Shown here piece by piece: positions 27,986-35,996 of a stretch of DNA of 64,000 nucleotides. Location of the stretch: contig JAJQCF010000021.1 of the NCBI GenBank assembly GCA_021202845.1, forward strand, positions 28,427 through 92,426, written 5' to 3'. Every line of letters starts with the position of its first letter. The first letter of the stretch is position 1. The translations under genes were made by a program, and so were the position numbers. Under the pieces are notes generated by a model. The model was not told where the DNA came from, searched no databases, and saw nothing but the letters and a program-made list of their open reading frames with translations. Origin of the DNA: Oscillospiraceae bacterium. GTDB taxonomy: Bacteria > Bacillota > Clostridia > Oscillospirales > Oscillospiraceae.

Positions 27986-29109
27986 TGTGCCTCGCTCCCT
28001 TGCGCCGCTATCTCTTTGTCCCGCGCCAGCTCGTCTTTGAATATGCGCCGCGCGAAGAACGCGCTTGAGAACAGGGCGAACACTCCGGCCAGAGCCTTTG
28101 CCAGCAGCATGGGCGCCACGACCTCGCTGTTCATGGAGGAGGTGAAGCCCAGATGTGCGCCCAGCGCACATCCCGCCGAGGCGGAAAACGCCGCATAGAC
28201 AACCTTGCCGCGCAGGTTCATCTCACCGTAGCGCGAGTAACCGGGGACGAGGCTCGTTATGGCGATTATCATAGACAGCACCGTCACGTCGTTCAGCCCC
28301 ACTCGCTTGCCCAGCGCGTCCAGCGGCTTTTTCAGCGCCCTGCGCATCACATACAGGAACGGCAGCGAGCCGCTGAGCGAGAGCACAACGGTGCCGAGCG
28401 TCTTAAAGCCGTCGGAAATGGGGCTTAGACCCTCTATTATCGTCAGCCCCAGCATGGACTCCAGCGCGCCCAGCACAAGGCCGACGGTGATGACGGCCAT
28501 CAGCAGCTTGGAAAACCAGCGGAACGCCTTTATCGCAATTTCCGGCACGAAGAACAGACCCAGCACAATAACCGCGGCGATAATAATTACGGGTACGAGG
28601 TTGATAAGCACAGTCCTTGCGGGCAGTCCCATTGCAATCCCGCCGACGAAGCAGGCGAGGGGGTCTAATATGTAGGCGGCCATGATTCCAGTGGAAAACG
28701 GGCGGTAGTCGTCCTTGGATATAAGCCCGCAGGCCACAGGTATGGTGAACGACACGACAAAGCCCATGACCGAGCCGACCACAAGTCCGCCGAACTCGGC
28801 AATGCGCACATCGTCGCTCATTGCCGCCGATATGGGGTAGCCGATATCGCACGACATGAGCATACCGGGCAGCATTGCGGCGTCCGCGCCTATGAGCGCA
28901 AACAAAGCGCCAAGCGTCGGGCGCAGCACGCGCGCCAGCGCCGGAGCCAGCACCGTCAGACCCAGCATGGAGAGCGCCGTGGGACCCGCCAAGCCGAAGC
29001 CGCGCTCGAACTCCGCGCCCATGCCGAGACGGTTGCCAAACAGACGGTCGAACGCGCCCAAAACAAAGAACACCGCCATTATGCCGGTTATAACCGTGCT
29101 GACGCTCAC
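27982..29109 (-). CDS. eutH: EutH-like ethanolamine permease
   Basis: A 375-residue, roughly ten-helix protein. The N-terminus (GAFDRLFGNRLGMGAEFERGF, GPTALSMLGLTVLAP) and GADAAMLPGMLMSCDIGYP match the EutH family, which moves ethanolamine across the membrane. GTG 29109 lies behind GAGAGGAG. No ethanolamine ammonia-lyase or microcompartment genes are in the window, so this is an orphan. It is translationally coupled to a Cys-rich protein. Confidence 0.85.
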   Translation of the reverse strand: MSVSTVITGIMAVFFVLGAFDRLFGNRLGMGAEFERGFGLAGPTALSMLGLTVLAPALARVLRPTLGALFALIGADAAMLPGMLMSCDIGYPISAAMSDDVRIAEFGGLVVGSVMGFVVSFTIPVACGLISKDDYRPFSTGIMAAYILDPLACFVGGIAMGLPARTVLINLVPVIIIAAVIVLGLFFVPEIAIKAFRWFSKLLMAVITVGLVLGALESMLGLTIIEGLSPISDGFKTLGTVVLSLSGSLPFLYVMRRALKKPLDALGKRVGLNDVTVLSMIIAITSLVPGYSRYGEMNLRGKVVYAAFSASAGCALGAHLGFTSSMNSEVVAPMLLAKALAGVFALFSSAFFARRIFKDELARDKEIAAQGSEAQ

Positions 29110-29141
29110 GCTATCACTCCTCTCGTATATTCAGTGCATTC

Positions 29142-29170
29142 AGTTTAGCATGAAAAATTGCATTTTGCAA
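29142..29170 (-). promoter_or_regulatory. Possible eutH promoter TTGCAA-N17-TAAACT
   Basis: On the minus strand, -35 TTGCAA at 29170-29165 and -10 TAAACT at 29147-29142 are spaced by 17 nt. The -35 touches the U-tract of the upstream terminator. Confidence 0.4.
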
Positions 29171-29208
29171 CAAAAAAGCGGCAGGTTCTCGTTAAAGAGC
29201 CTGCCGCT
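29171..29208 (-). terminator. Intrinsic terminator of the permease-kinase fusion transcript
   Basis: Minus-strand arms AGCGGCAGGCTCT and AGAACCTGCCGCT (29208-29177, one wobble) with loop TTAACG, then TTTTTTG. The rest of 29209-29408 holds nothing clearly recognisable; TGTCAAGTCC occurs there twice. Confidence 0.85.
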
Positions 29209-29408
29209 GTATGTCAAGTCCGGCGATGTATCAAGTTTGTATATTTTCAGATTTTCCGTCTGTACGGAATTTTCGGGGGTCTGAGCGGGGTGTGTCAAGT
29301 CCCGCAAAGAAGAGTTAAGTAAGAGGAGAGTTTTTTGAGCATGCGCCGGACATTGGCACCGATGTTAATGCCCGTGATTTTCGAGGTAGATTATTCCCGC
29401 TCGCTCAA

Positions 29409-31370
29409 TCACGCGCCGAGCCCTTCGGCTATAGAAGGGTTTTTGGCTTCGCCCGTTGCGGTGGAGATGTAGGAGAGAATCTGCTCCGCGGTGTCAGCCA
29501 CGCCCATTTGACCCTCGTCGATAGTCAGGTTGTAGCGGCTGGCGTTGCCCCACTTGGGAACGTAGGAGCGGTAGTATTTGTCGCGGATGCGGTCAATCTT
29601 CTTCAGCGTGCGCTTGGCCTCAGTCATCGTCACGCCGCGTTCCTCGGCCAGCGCCTGTGCGCGGCAGGTCTCACTTGCGTGCAGGAATATGTTCACAACA
29701 TTTTCTCTGCCCTCCAGAGCCAGAGCGGAGTGGCGGTCAACCAGTATGCACGGGCCGCACTCGGCCAGCGCACGGCAGGCGAGAATCTGGGCGGCGACGA
29801 AGTCGCTGGGCGGCGGGAGCTTTATCTCGCCTTCGTTGTCGGCCTGCAGGTTGTAGGCGGCAATAACGGGGCGCTCGTCATAGCGGCGCAGGAGCTTTTC
29901 GGGTATCCTGCTCTGGTTGGCTGCTTCGGTGAGAATTTCTTCTGCGTAGTAGGGGATTCCGAGACGTTCGGAGAGCACCTTGGCGACCTCAGCGCCGCGG
30001 CTGCCGTATTCTTGGTCTATAGTAATAATAACTTCGTTGTTTTTCATGGCTGTAATACCTTTCCTTTCATTGATAATGACTACGTTGGCAATTTTCTTGG
30101 GCATATGCTCAAGCAGGACGTAGCCGAGAATACCTACGACAAGACCCGCGTTGAGGCTGACGAGGTAGACGACGGCGCCGGTGACACCGGCAACTCCGGC
30201 GGAAATGCGGTCGGTTTTGACTTGGTCTATGGCGATGTAGGAGCAGGCGAAGCCCTGAACCAAAAGCGTCATAGCGAGGGCGACGGGGAGAATAGGCTCA
30301 AGCAGCGTCGCACAGGGCATAAGCAGTATGCATATCGCGCCCGCTATCTTGAATGAACCCATGCCGCCGTATATGGTTTTCATGGCCTTGGGGCCTTCCT
30401 TGTAGCGCGCGCAGGTGGACACTGTGACGGCGGCCCACAGCGGTCCGGCAAGAGCGGTGAACGGCGCGAACAGGGAGAGGATGAGGTTGCGTATACCGGC
30501 AATCACGTTTGTGCGGTTGGAGCTGAAAACGATTTTCTGGTCGGGGCGCGCTTCCTGCGCCTCCTTGAGTATGGATTCGCTGGTGACAATCTCGCCAAAG
30601 GCGATGATGTAGACGGATATGGCCATCGGCAAAGCCGTGAGGAATGTTTGCAGCGAGGGCAGGCCAATGGAGAACACGCTGTAGTTTTTGAAAACCGAGA
30701 CATAGTCGAAGGGGATAAAGCCCCACTGCACGCTGGGCACCTCTATTTCGCCGGAGATGAAGCCCACAATCATAGCAACGACCAGACCGGGCAGCATTCC
30801 GTACTTGGCGACCTCGGCAAATATGCGGTGGTTGTTCTTCAAAATGGCGAAGCGCTTGGAGTAGAGCACAAGCAGCGTCACTATGCAGCCGCAGACGATA
30901 GATATGGGGTAGAGCGGCAGATAGTCCACAAAAACGCGCCCTACGGCGGTGATGCCCGCGCCGAGCAGTATTCCGGCTTTCAGCGAACCGGGGATAATTT
31001 TCATCAGCTTGTGCGCCAGTCCCGTCGCGCCCAGCACGATGAAGATTACCGACACGAGCAGCTGCAAAGCGATGAGCGCCTGCACGGACTCTAAACCGAC
31101 GGTGTAGCCGCCGAGGTAGACGAGCACGAGGCTCAGCGCCGAGGCAATCCAGCCGGGGACGACGGGGTCGCCGAACGTGACGTGCAGCAGTCCGAGAATT
31201 TCCGCGATGGCCGCCACGGTCAACGCCTCGGAGTACGTCATGCCGAGCGTGGATTGCAGCACCGGCACGGTGGAGAAGCCGACGGCAATCATCAGCGCCG
31301 ACTGTATCATTTCGGGCGGTTCAAGACGGTAGTGCTTGAACGGCAGGTGAAGGTTGAGTATCTTGTTCAA
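29409..31370 (-). CDS. UraA/SulP-fold permease fused to cytidylate kinase-like domain
   Basis: About 653 residues. Residues about 1-430 form a 12-14 helix transporter of the SLC23/SLC26 (UraA/SulP) fold; motifs include VPVLQSTLGMTYSEALTVAA, GDPVVPGWIASAL and IIAFGEIVTSESILKE. A short linker (IINERKG) leads into a cytidylate kinase-like domain (about 440-650): VIITIDQEYGSRGAEVAKVL, ILVDRHSALALEG and KIDRIRDKYYRSYVPKWG. The kinase-like part has no P-loop Lys. An internal ATG (MKNNEV) with GGAAAGG upstream could give a free kinase-like protein. TTG 31370 is preferred (AGGAG 10 nt before); GTG 31379 is an alternative. Substrate unknown. Confidence 0.78.
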   Translation of the reverse strand: MNKILNLHLPFKHYRLEPPEMIQSALMIAVGFSTVPVLQSTLGMTYSEALTVAAIAEILGLLHVTFGDPVVPGWIASALSLVLVYLGGYTVGLESVQALIALQLLVSVIFIVLGATGLAHKLMKIIPGSLKAGILLGAGITAVGRVFVDYLPLYPISIVCGCIVTLLVLYSKRFAILKNNHRIFAEVAKYGMLPGLVVAMIVGFISGEIEVPSVQWGFIPFDYVSVFKNYSVFSIGLPSLQTFLTALPMAISVYIIAFGEIVTSESILKEAQEARPDQKIVFSSNRTNVIAGIRNLILSLFAPFTALAGPLWAAVTVSTCARYKEGPKAMKTIYGGMGSFKIAGAICILLMPCATLLEPILPVALAMTLLVQGFACSYIAIDQVKTDRISAGVAGVTGAVVYLVSLNAGLVVGILGYVLLEHMPKKIANVVIINERKGITAMKNNEVIITIDQEYGSRGAEVAKVLSERLGIPYYAEEILTEAANQSRIPEKLLRRYDERPVIAAYNLQADNEGEIKLPPPSDFVAAQILACRALAECGPCILVDRHSALALEGRENVVNIFLHASETCRAQALAEERGVTMTEAKRTLKKIDRIRDKYYRSYVPKWGNASRYNLTIDEGQMGVADTAEQILSYISTATGEAKNPSIAEGLGA

Positions 31371-31446
31371 TGGAACCACTCCTAATTCTTTTTGGCAAAG
31401 GCCGCGCTGGGGGCTGCGCTTGCTCCATTGGTGCGGGATTTGCGAA

Positions 31447-31504
31447 ATTTATATATAAAAAGCCGACCGAGATTCTGCGGTACCACAGAATATTCCGGTC
31501 GGCT
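31447..31504 (-). terminator. Terminator/attenuator between DUF3870 gene and permease-kinase gene
   Basis: Arms AGCCGACCG and CGGTCGGCT with inner ATTCTG/CAGAAT (31461-31504), then TTTTTATAT on the minus strand. It lies about 90 nt before the permease gene. A perfect GGCGCA/TGCGCC hairpin precedes it on the same strand (about 31520-31537). No clear promoter was seen between it and the permease, so partial read-through may set expression. Confidence 0.75.
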
Positions 31505-31619
31505 TTCTCACAGATTATCGGCGCAGGGTAATGCGCCGCTCTGCATGAAACGACTTCACATACATAACTCGTAAGGGAAAGTTGTTCTCAGTATTAAATT
31601 TTTTGGCGGGGGCAGTCGC

Positions 31620-31979
31620 TTACTGCATCTTGCCGCCTTGAAGTACCTGCTTGAGCCGCTGGCGGCTTTTTACTTCTTCATATTTGTTAAAAATCATTTT
31701 TATGGCCGTTTCTATGGCCTTTTTGGAGTGACCGTAATAGGTTTCATCAAACTGTTCGAGCAAGCGGTTGGGGCCCTGCTCCATTTTGTAGCCTATCAGC
31801 AGACCGGCGATAAAGTTTTTGCTTACGTCCGTTACCAAAGACGCCTCTGCCTTGATGATTGAGTCGGTGTCCGTGTCGATGACGACCGCCACGACCATTG
31901 TTTTGTAGACCTCCTCAACCGTGATGTTTGCCGGCAGCTTGGCGTAAGCTGAAATGAGAATGAGGCTTGAATCAGTCAC
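31620..31979 (-). CDS. DUF3870 domain protein
   Basis: A 119-residue protein matching DUF3870: LISAYAKLPANITVEEVYKT, VVIDTDTDSIIKAEASL, FIAGLLIGY, and the C-terminal YYGHSKKAIETAIKMIFNKY. Function is unknown; such genes often sit beside transport or catabolic genes. GTG 31979 is preferred because AAGGAG (31993-31988) is 8 nt upstream; GTG 31988 would overlap it. It is preceded by a leader of about 200 nt and followed by the permease-kinase fusion. Confidence 0.8.
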   Translation of the reverse strand: MTDSSLILISAYAKLPANITVEEVYKTMVVAVVIDTDTDSIIKAEASLVTDVSKNFIAGLLIGYKMEQGPNRLLEQFDETYYGHSKKAIETAIKMIFNKYEEVKSRQRLKQVLQGGKMQ

Positions 31980-32177
31980 GAAAAACACTCCTTATTTGGC
32001 GGAAACAGCCTGTTAAAACGCGCAAAAATCCCGCCTACGAGAAACCGCGGACGTCCCTTTTCGAGGAATACGTCAGCTCCTTCTCTTAGCCGGGCATCTC
32101 ACAGCTTCTGAGAACGGATTTTTCGTTGCCGCACTCCACTGTGAAAAAAGCTTTGTAAATGCTGCTTCCTTATTTAC
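31980..32177 (-). ncRNA. Long structured 5' leader of the DUF3870/permease-kinase operon
   Basis: From the predicted start near 32177 to the coding start is about 198 nt. Minus-strand pairings seen: GTAAAT/ATTTAC near the 5' end, CTCA/TGAG, GACGT/ACGTC with inner CCT/AGG, and a late TCCGC/GCGGGA stem followed by ATTTTT that could act as a terminator. This is the organisation of a riboswitch or attenuator. A T-box was considered, but the UGGN tRNA-binding bulge is missing. No known class was recognised. Confidence 0.45.
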
Positions 32178-32183
32178 GAGATA

Positions 32184-32212
32184 AATATAGCACAGAAAAA
32201 ATCATAAATCAA
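32184..32212 (-). promoter_or_regulatory. Promoter TTGATT-N17-TATATT (minus strand)
   Basis: -35 TTGATT at 32212-32207 and -10 TATATT at 32189-32184, 17 nt apart on the minus strand. It drives the long leader and the DUF3870 gene. The stretch from here to 32352 shows no other feature. Confidence 0.65.
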
Positions 32213-32352
32213 TAGTCACATTCGACAATTAGAACGCAAATTTTATGATTTCATTGGGCAAATTAGCTAAGGAGACGCTTTTCGGCCGCCTGCGAGTGCC
32301 TTTTTGACGGCTGTGACAGAAACGCCAAATGTGTATCACCGCGCTGCGGCTT

Positions 32353-32841
32353 TCAGCCCCTTGCGTCGGGCGCCGAATCGTCGTTTTTTATCCACTCGTC
32401 AACGTCCGTGACGGAGTAACCGTCCTCGCCCGTGCGGGCGACAACGCGGACTATGCCGGAGTTTATTATCTGGCGGCGGCACATGGAGCAGGAGGTGGTG
32501 TCGTGCAGCAGCTCGCCGGTCTTGCCGTCCCTGCCGCAGAGGTAGAGCGTTGCGCCAATCATGTCGCGGCGGGCGGCGGAAATTATGGCGTTGGCCTCGG
32601 CGTGGACGCTGCGGCACAGCTCGTAGCGCTCGCCGGAAGGAATTTGCAGCGCCTCACGGGTGCAAAAGCCGATGTCCGAGCAGTTCTTGCGCCCGCGCGG
32701 AGCGCCGTTGTAGCCGGTGGATATAATTTCGTCTTTTCGCACAATTATAGCTCCGTATTTTCTGCGCATACACGTTGAGCGCGCGGAAACGGCATCGGCG
32801 ATGTTGAGATAATAATTTTCTTTGCTTGTGCGGTCGTCCAT
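32353..32841 (-). CDS. Deoxycytidylate (dCMP) deaminase family protein
   Basis: A 162-residue zinc deaminase that makes dUMP for thymidylate synthesis. The N-terminal helix segment is ENYYLNIADAVSARSTC; YGAIIVRKDEIISTGYNGAPRG follows. The zinc/catalytic motif is VHAEANAI, with the PCxxC equivalent SCSMCRRQI. ATG 32841 has GGAGG 8 nt upstream; an earlier TTG overlaps that site. It is also similar to ComEB. Confidence 0.9.
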   Translation of the reverse strand: MDDRTSKENYYLNIADAVSARSTCMRRKYGAIIVRKDEIISTGYNGAPRGRKNCSDIGFCTREALQIPSGERYELCRSVHAEANAIISAARRDMIGATLYLCGRDGKTGELLHDTTSCSMCRRQIINSGIVRVVARTGEDGYSVTDVDEWIKNDDSAPDARG

Positions 32842-32898
32842 TTTGTCCGCCTCCAATATGTCCGTAGATTTTATAAATAGATTTTAGCAAATTATATA

Positions 32899-32927
32899 GT
32901 GCAAGTCAATGGCGATTGTGTTAAAAT
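32899..32927 (+). promoter_or_regulatory. Possible promoter with start at the queH ATG
   Basis: A -10 TAAAAT at 32922-32927 with a weak -35 (GTGCAA, 32899-32904). The predicted start falls at about 32934, the A of the queH ATG. No Shine-Dalgarno is seen there, so the transcript may be leaderless. Confidence 0.4.
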
Positions 32928-32933
32928 AGCAGC

Positions 32934-33545
32934 ATGGTTATCAGACGCAACACAAATTTTCAAATAGAGCTGGACAAGCTGCTGCCGACGCTGACCGGCC
33001 GCCCGACGCTGCTGCTGCACAGCTGCTGCGGCCCGTGCAGCAGCTACGTCCTGGAGTATTTGACAAAATACTTCGACGTGACGGTGCTGTACTTCAACCC
33101 CAACATTCAGCCGGAGGAGGAATACCGCAAGAGGCTTGAATACCAAAAGCGGGTGCTAAAGCGCTTCGGCGTGAAGCTGCGGGAGTGCGATTACGCCGGT
33201 GAGCGCTTTGACGCCGCCGCCGCGGGGCTGGAGAGCGAGCGCGAGGGCGGCGCGCGGTGCGAACGCTGCTTCCGTCTGCGGCTGGAGGAGACTGCGCAGG
33301 CCGCCAAAGCGGGCGGCTTCGAGTGGTTCTGCACCACGCTGACCGTCTCGCCGCACAAAAACGAGCGGCTGCTGAATGTCATAGGCTGCGAGCTGGAAGA
33401 GCGCTTCGGCGTGCGCTGGCTGCCCTCGGACTTCAAAAAGCGCGGCGGCTTCGACCGCAGCCTTGAGCTGAGCGAGGAAATGGAGCTTTACCGCCAGAGC
33501 TACTGCGGCTGCCTGTATTCAATGACAAAGGAGAGTGCGGAATGA
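32934..33545 (+). CDS. queH: Epoxyqueuosine reductase QueH
   Basis: A 203-residue metal-cluster enzyme for the last step of queuosine tRNA modification. HSCCGPCSSYV (residues about 29-39) and the terminal SYCGCLYS hold the conserved Cys sets of QueH; GARCERCFRLRLEETA and TTLTVSPHKN are also typical. It has no clear ribosome site, and its -10 is so close that a leaderless message is likely. It overlaps the next start by 4 nt (ATGA). Confidence 0.9.
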   Translation: MVIRRNTNFQIELDKLLPTLTGRPTLLLHSCCGPCSSYVLEYLTKYFDVTVLYFNPNIQPEEEYRKRLEYQKRVLKRFGVKLRECDYAGERFDAAAAGLESEREGGARCERCFRLRLEETAQAAKAGGFEWFCTTLTVSPHKNERLLNVIGCELEERFGVRWLPSDFKKRGGFDRSLELSEEMELYRQSYCGCLYSMTKESAE

Positions 33546-33997
33546 ATGTTTTGATAAGCGCCTGTCTGCTGGGCTGCGCCTGCCGCTATGACGGAGCCTC
33601 GAAGCCCTTGGACGGCGGCGTTTTGGACGCGCTGCGGGAGCGCTTCACGCTCATTCCCGTGTGCCCGGAGAGCTACGGCGGGCTGCCCTGTCCCCGCGCT
33701 CCCTCCGAGCGGCGCGGCGGCGCGGTTGTTTCCAGCGAGGGCGGCGACGTGACGGCGCAGTTTGCCAAGGGCGCGCGGGAGGCTCTGCGCATAGCGCGGC
33801 TGACGGACGCCAAGTTAGCGCTGCTCAAAGAGCGCAGCCCGTCCTGCGGTCACGGCGAGATATACGACGGCACATTCAGCGGCACGCTCGTCGGCGGCAG
33901 CGGCGTCACGGCGGAGCTGCTGGCGCAAAACGGCATTGAGGTCATAGGCGAGAGCAAGATAACTGAGCTTTTGGAGGGAAAATTTGATGAAAATTGA
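33542..33997 (+). CDS. DUF523 domain protein
   Basis: A 151-residue protein of the DUF523 family: VLISACLLGCACRYDG at the N-terminus, VCPESYGGLPCPR, and LLKERSPSCGHGEIYDG. The conserved Cys residues suggest a metal or cofactor site; function is unknown. It lies between QueH and LarA with overlaps on both sides (4 and 11 nt), so the three are one translationally coupled operon. Confidence 0.85.
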   Translation: MNVLISACLLGCACRYDGASKPLDGGVLDALRERFTLIPVCPESYGGLPCPRAPSERRGGAVVSSEGGDVTAQFAKGAREALRIARLTDAKLALLKERSPSCGHGEIYDGTFSGTLVGGSGVTAELLAQNGIEVIGESKITELLEGKFDEN

Positions 33998-35234
33998 AGT
34001 CGGAATAGGCCATCGAACAATGGCGGCGGAGGTGCCGGAGGCCAATTTGCTGGCCGTCCTGCGCCCGAACAAGGTGGAGCATGACCTCACGGGCGAGGCG
34101 GAGGTGCGCCGCGCGCTGCAAAACCCGATTGCCTCGCCGCCGCTGCGCTACATAGTGAAGGCGGGCGAAAAGATTGCCGTCATATCCAGCGACATCACCC
34201 GCCCCATGCCCACGTACAAGGTCATGCCAGCTGTTTTGGACGAGCTGTACGCCGCGGGGGTGAGGCCGGAGGACATAACACTTGTGCTGGCGCTCGGCAG
34301 TCACCGCGGCCACACGGAGGAGGAACGCCGTCACCTTGCCGGTGAGCGCGCCTTTGCCGAGATACGCTGCATCGACTCCGACCCCGACGACTGCATACAT
34401 ATGGGTCAGACCCGCCGCGGCACTCCCGTGGACATCACCCGCGCCGTGGCGGAGGCCGACAGGCGCATATGCCTCGGCAACATAGAGTACCACTACTTTG
34501 CCGGCTACTCCGGCGGTGCCAAGGCCATTATGCCGGGCGTCTCCACGCGCGCGGCCATACAGTGCAACCACTCCATGATGGTGCGCCCCGAGGCCTGCGC
34601 CGGCAGACTTGAGGGCAATCCCATACGCGAGGATATTGAGGAGGCCGCGGCGCTCTGCGGAGTGGACTTCATCCTTAACGTCGTGCTCGACGAGCACAAG
34701 GAGATAATAAAGGCCGTGGCGGGCGACGTGACGGCGGCTCACCGCGAGGGCTGCGCTTTCTTGGACACGCTCTACGCCGTCAAAATACCGCGCCGCGCGG
34801 ACATCGTCATAGTCTCTCAGGGCGGTGCGCCGAAGGACTTGAACATTTACCAGACGCAGAAGGCGCTGGACAACGCCAAGCACGCCGTGCGCGACGACGG
34901 CATAGTCATACTCGTCGGCTCCTGCGCGGAGGGCTTTGGCGAAAAGACGTTCGAGAGCTGGATGCGCGAGGCGGAAAAGCCCTCCGACCTCACAGAGCGC
35001 ATTGCCCGCGACTTCAAGCTGGGCGGCCACAAGGCTGCGGCTATTGCCATGGTGCTCGAGCGCGCCGACATCTACCTCGTCAGCGACCTGCCCGACGACA
35101 CGGTCAAGAGCATTTTCATGCAGCCCTTTGCCGACGTGCAGTCCGCCCTCGACGCGGCCTTCGCCGCCCTCGGCAAGGACGCCGAGGTGATAATAATGCC
35201 CTACGGCGGCTCCACGCTGCCGAGGGAGGCGTAA
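33987..35234 (+). CDS. larA: Nickel-dependent lactate racemase family protein
   Basis: A 415-residue LarA-type racemase. In the family, a nickel-pincer nucleotide is tethered to a Lys; the equivalent Lys is in GYSGGAKAIMPGVS. His residues of the site appear in LGSHRGHTEEE and NIEYHYFAGY. SSDITRPMPTYKVMPAVLDEL is the N-terminal signature. Substrates besides lactate are known for homologues. LarB, LarC and LarE, needed to make the cofactor, are not in the window. ATG 33987 is preferred over TTG 33984. Confidence 0.88.
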   Translation: MKIEVGIGHRTMAAEVPEANLLAVLRPNKVEHDLTGEAEVRRALQNPIASPPLRYIVKAGEKIAVISSDITRPMPTYKVMPAVLDELYAAGVRPEDITLVLALGSHRGHTEEERRHLAGERAFAEIRCIDSDPDDCIHMGQTRRGTPVDITRAVAEADRRICLGNIEYHYFAGYSGGAKAIMPGVSTRAAIQCNHSMMVRPEACAGRLEGNPIREDIEEAAALCGVDFILNVVLDEHKEIIKAVAGDVTAAHREGCAFLDTLYAVKIPRRADIVIVSQGGAPKDLNIYQTQKALDNAKHAVRDDGIVILVGSCAEGFGEKTFESWMREAEKPSDLTERIARDFKLGGHKAAAIAMVLERADIYLVSDLPDDTVKSIFMQPFADVQSALDAAFAALGKDAEVIIMPYGGSTLPREA

Positions 35235-35243
35235 ACAAAGCAT

Positions 35244-35300
35244 ATAAAAAAGAGCGGCGGCTTCCTGTTTCGGGAGGCCGCCGCGAATAATTTTAAATAT
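35244..35300. terminator. Bidirectional intrinsic terminator
   Basis: Arms GCGGCGGC.TCC and GGGAGGCCGCCGC (35254-35284) form a very stable stem. AAAAAAG precedes it (U-tract for minus-strand transcripts) and AATAATTTTAAAT follows. It serves LarA and the convergent minus-strand operon. Confidence 0.85.
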
Positions 35301-35996
35301 TTATTTATTTTTCGTCCGTAAAAACGGCAGGTAGAGCACCAGCCATACGGCGGCCAGCATGGGGAGGTAGCCGAGCAGGTAGCCGGGGTTGCCCCAAAGC
35401 GAGGCAAAGAAGCTGAGCGGTGTGCCCTCCAGCGGCTGGAGCAGGTACATATAGTTGGCGGAAAATATGCGGTCAAAAATATAGACCGGCACGGCGCAGC
35501 AGAGCAGTATGCCAAAGCACTGCGGCAGCTTTTTCACATTCGGGCGCAGTGTCCCGCCGCAGACGAGCATCAGCGGGTAGGCAATCAGCAGCGCGTGGAC
35601 AAGGAATCCCAGCACACTGCGGAAGCAGAATATGGGGTAGTCCGTCCAGTCCGGCATTAAAAGCGCACACAGCGCGCCGGGCATGAATGTGCCGTAAATG
35701 AGGTTGCCCACAGCCTCGCTTGGCCGCAGGGAGTGGTAAAAGCAGAAAAACACCGCCAGACCGCACAGGTGCAGCGGCAGGAAATAGACGCTCATGCTGC
35801 CGATGAGGATATAATAAATTATTCGCGCAATTTCGCACAGCAGTATCGCCGACCCCAGCGCAACCCGCGTACACGCCTTGCCTCGTGTGCCGAGGCGGCG
35901 GTAAGCGAGGCAGATCGCAGAAATTATGAGCGCGCAGAGCGCAAGAACAAGCAAGTGCTCCGCGCCGAACCACTCAAAGCCCGCCAAGCCGCTCAC
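35301..35996 (-). CDS. YwaF/TIGR02206-like integral membrane protein
   Basis: A 231-residue protein with six or seven TM helices. The segment YFLPLHLCGLAVFFCF (LPLHLC) and a later HALLIAYPLMLV fit the TIGR02206/YwaF family of unknown function. Its start overlaps the GH2-like gene stop (ATGA, 35993-35996), so the two are co-translated. Confidence 0.7.
   Translation of the reverse strand: MSGLAGFEWFGAEHLLVLALCALIISAICLAYRRLGTRGKACTRVALGSAILLCEIARIIYYILIGSMSVYFLPLHLCGLAVFFCFYHSLRPSEAVGNLIYGTFMPGALCALLMPDWTDYPIFCFRSVLGFLVHALLIAYPLMLVCGGTLRPNVKKLPQCFGILLCCAVPVYIFDRIFSANYMYLLQPLEGTPLSFFASLWGNPGYLLGYLPMLAAVWLVLYLPFLRTKNK

Noticed and set aside
29209..29300. Twice-occurring TGTCAAGTCC as a repeat element
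   Set aside because: Only two short copies with different flanks; not enough to call a repeat family, and no CRISPR-like spacing exists anywhere in the window.
29341..29472. Small plus-strand frame of about 43 codons near the end of the permease-kinase gene
   Set aside because: It overlaps the 3' end of the opposite gene, has no family match, and its ribosome site is weak.
31980..32177. T-box riboswitch before the DUF3870 gene
   Set aside because: On the minus strand a stretch resembling the end of a T-box (AAGGGACGTCCGCGG) is present, but the UGGN tRNA-acceptor bulge and a recognisable specifier loop are missing.
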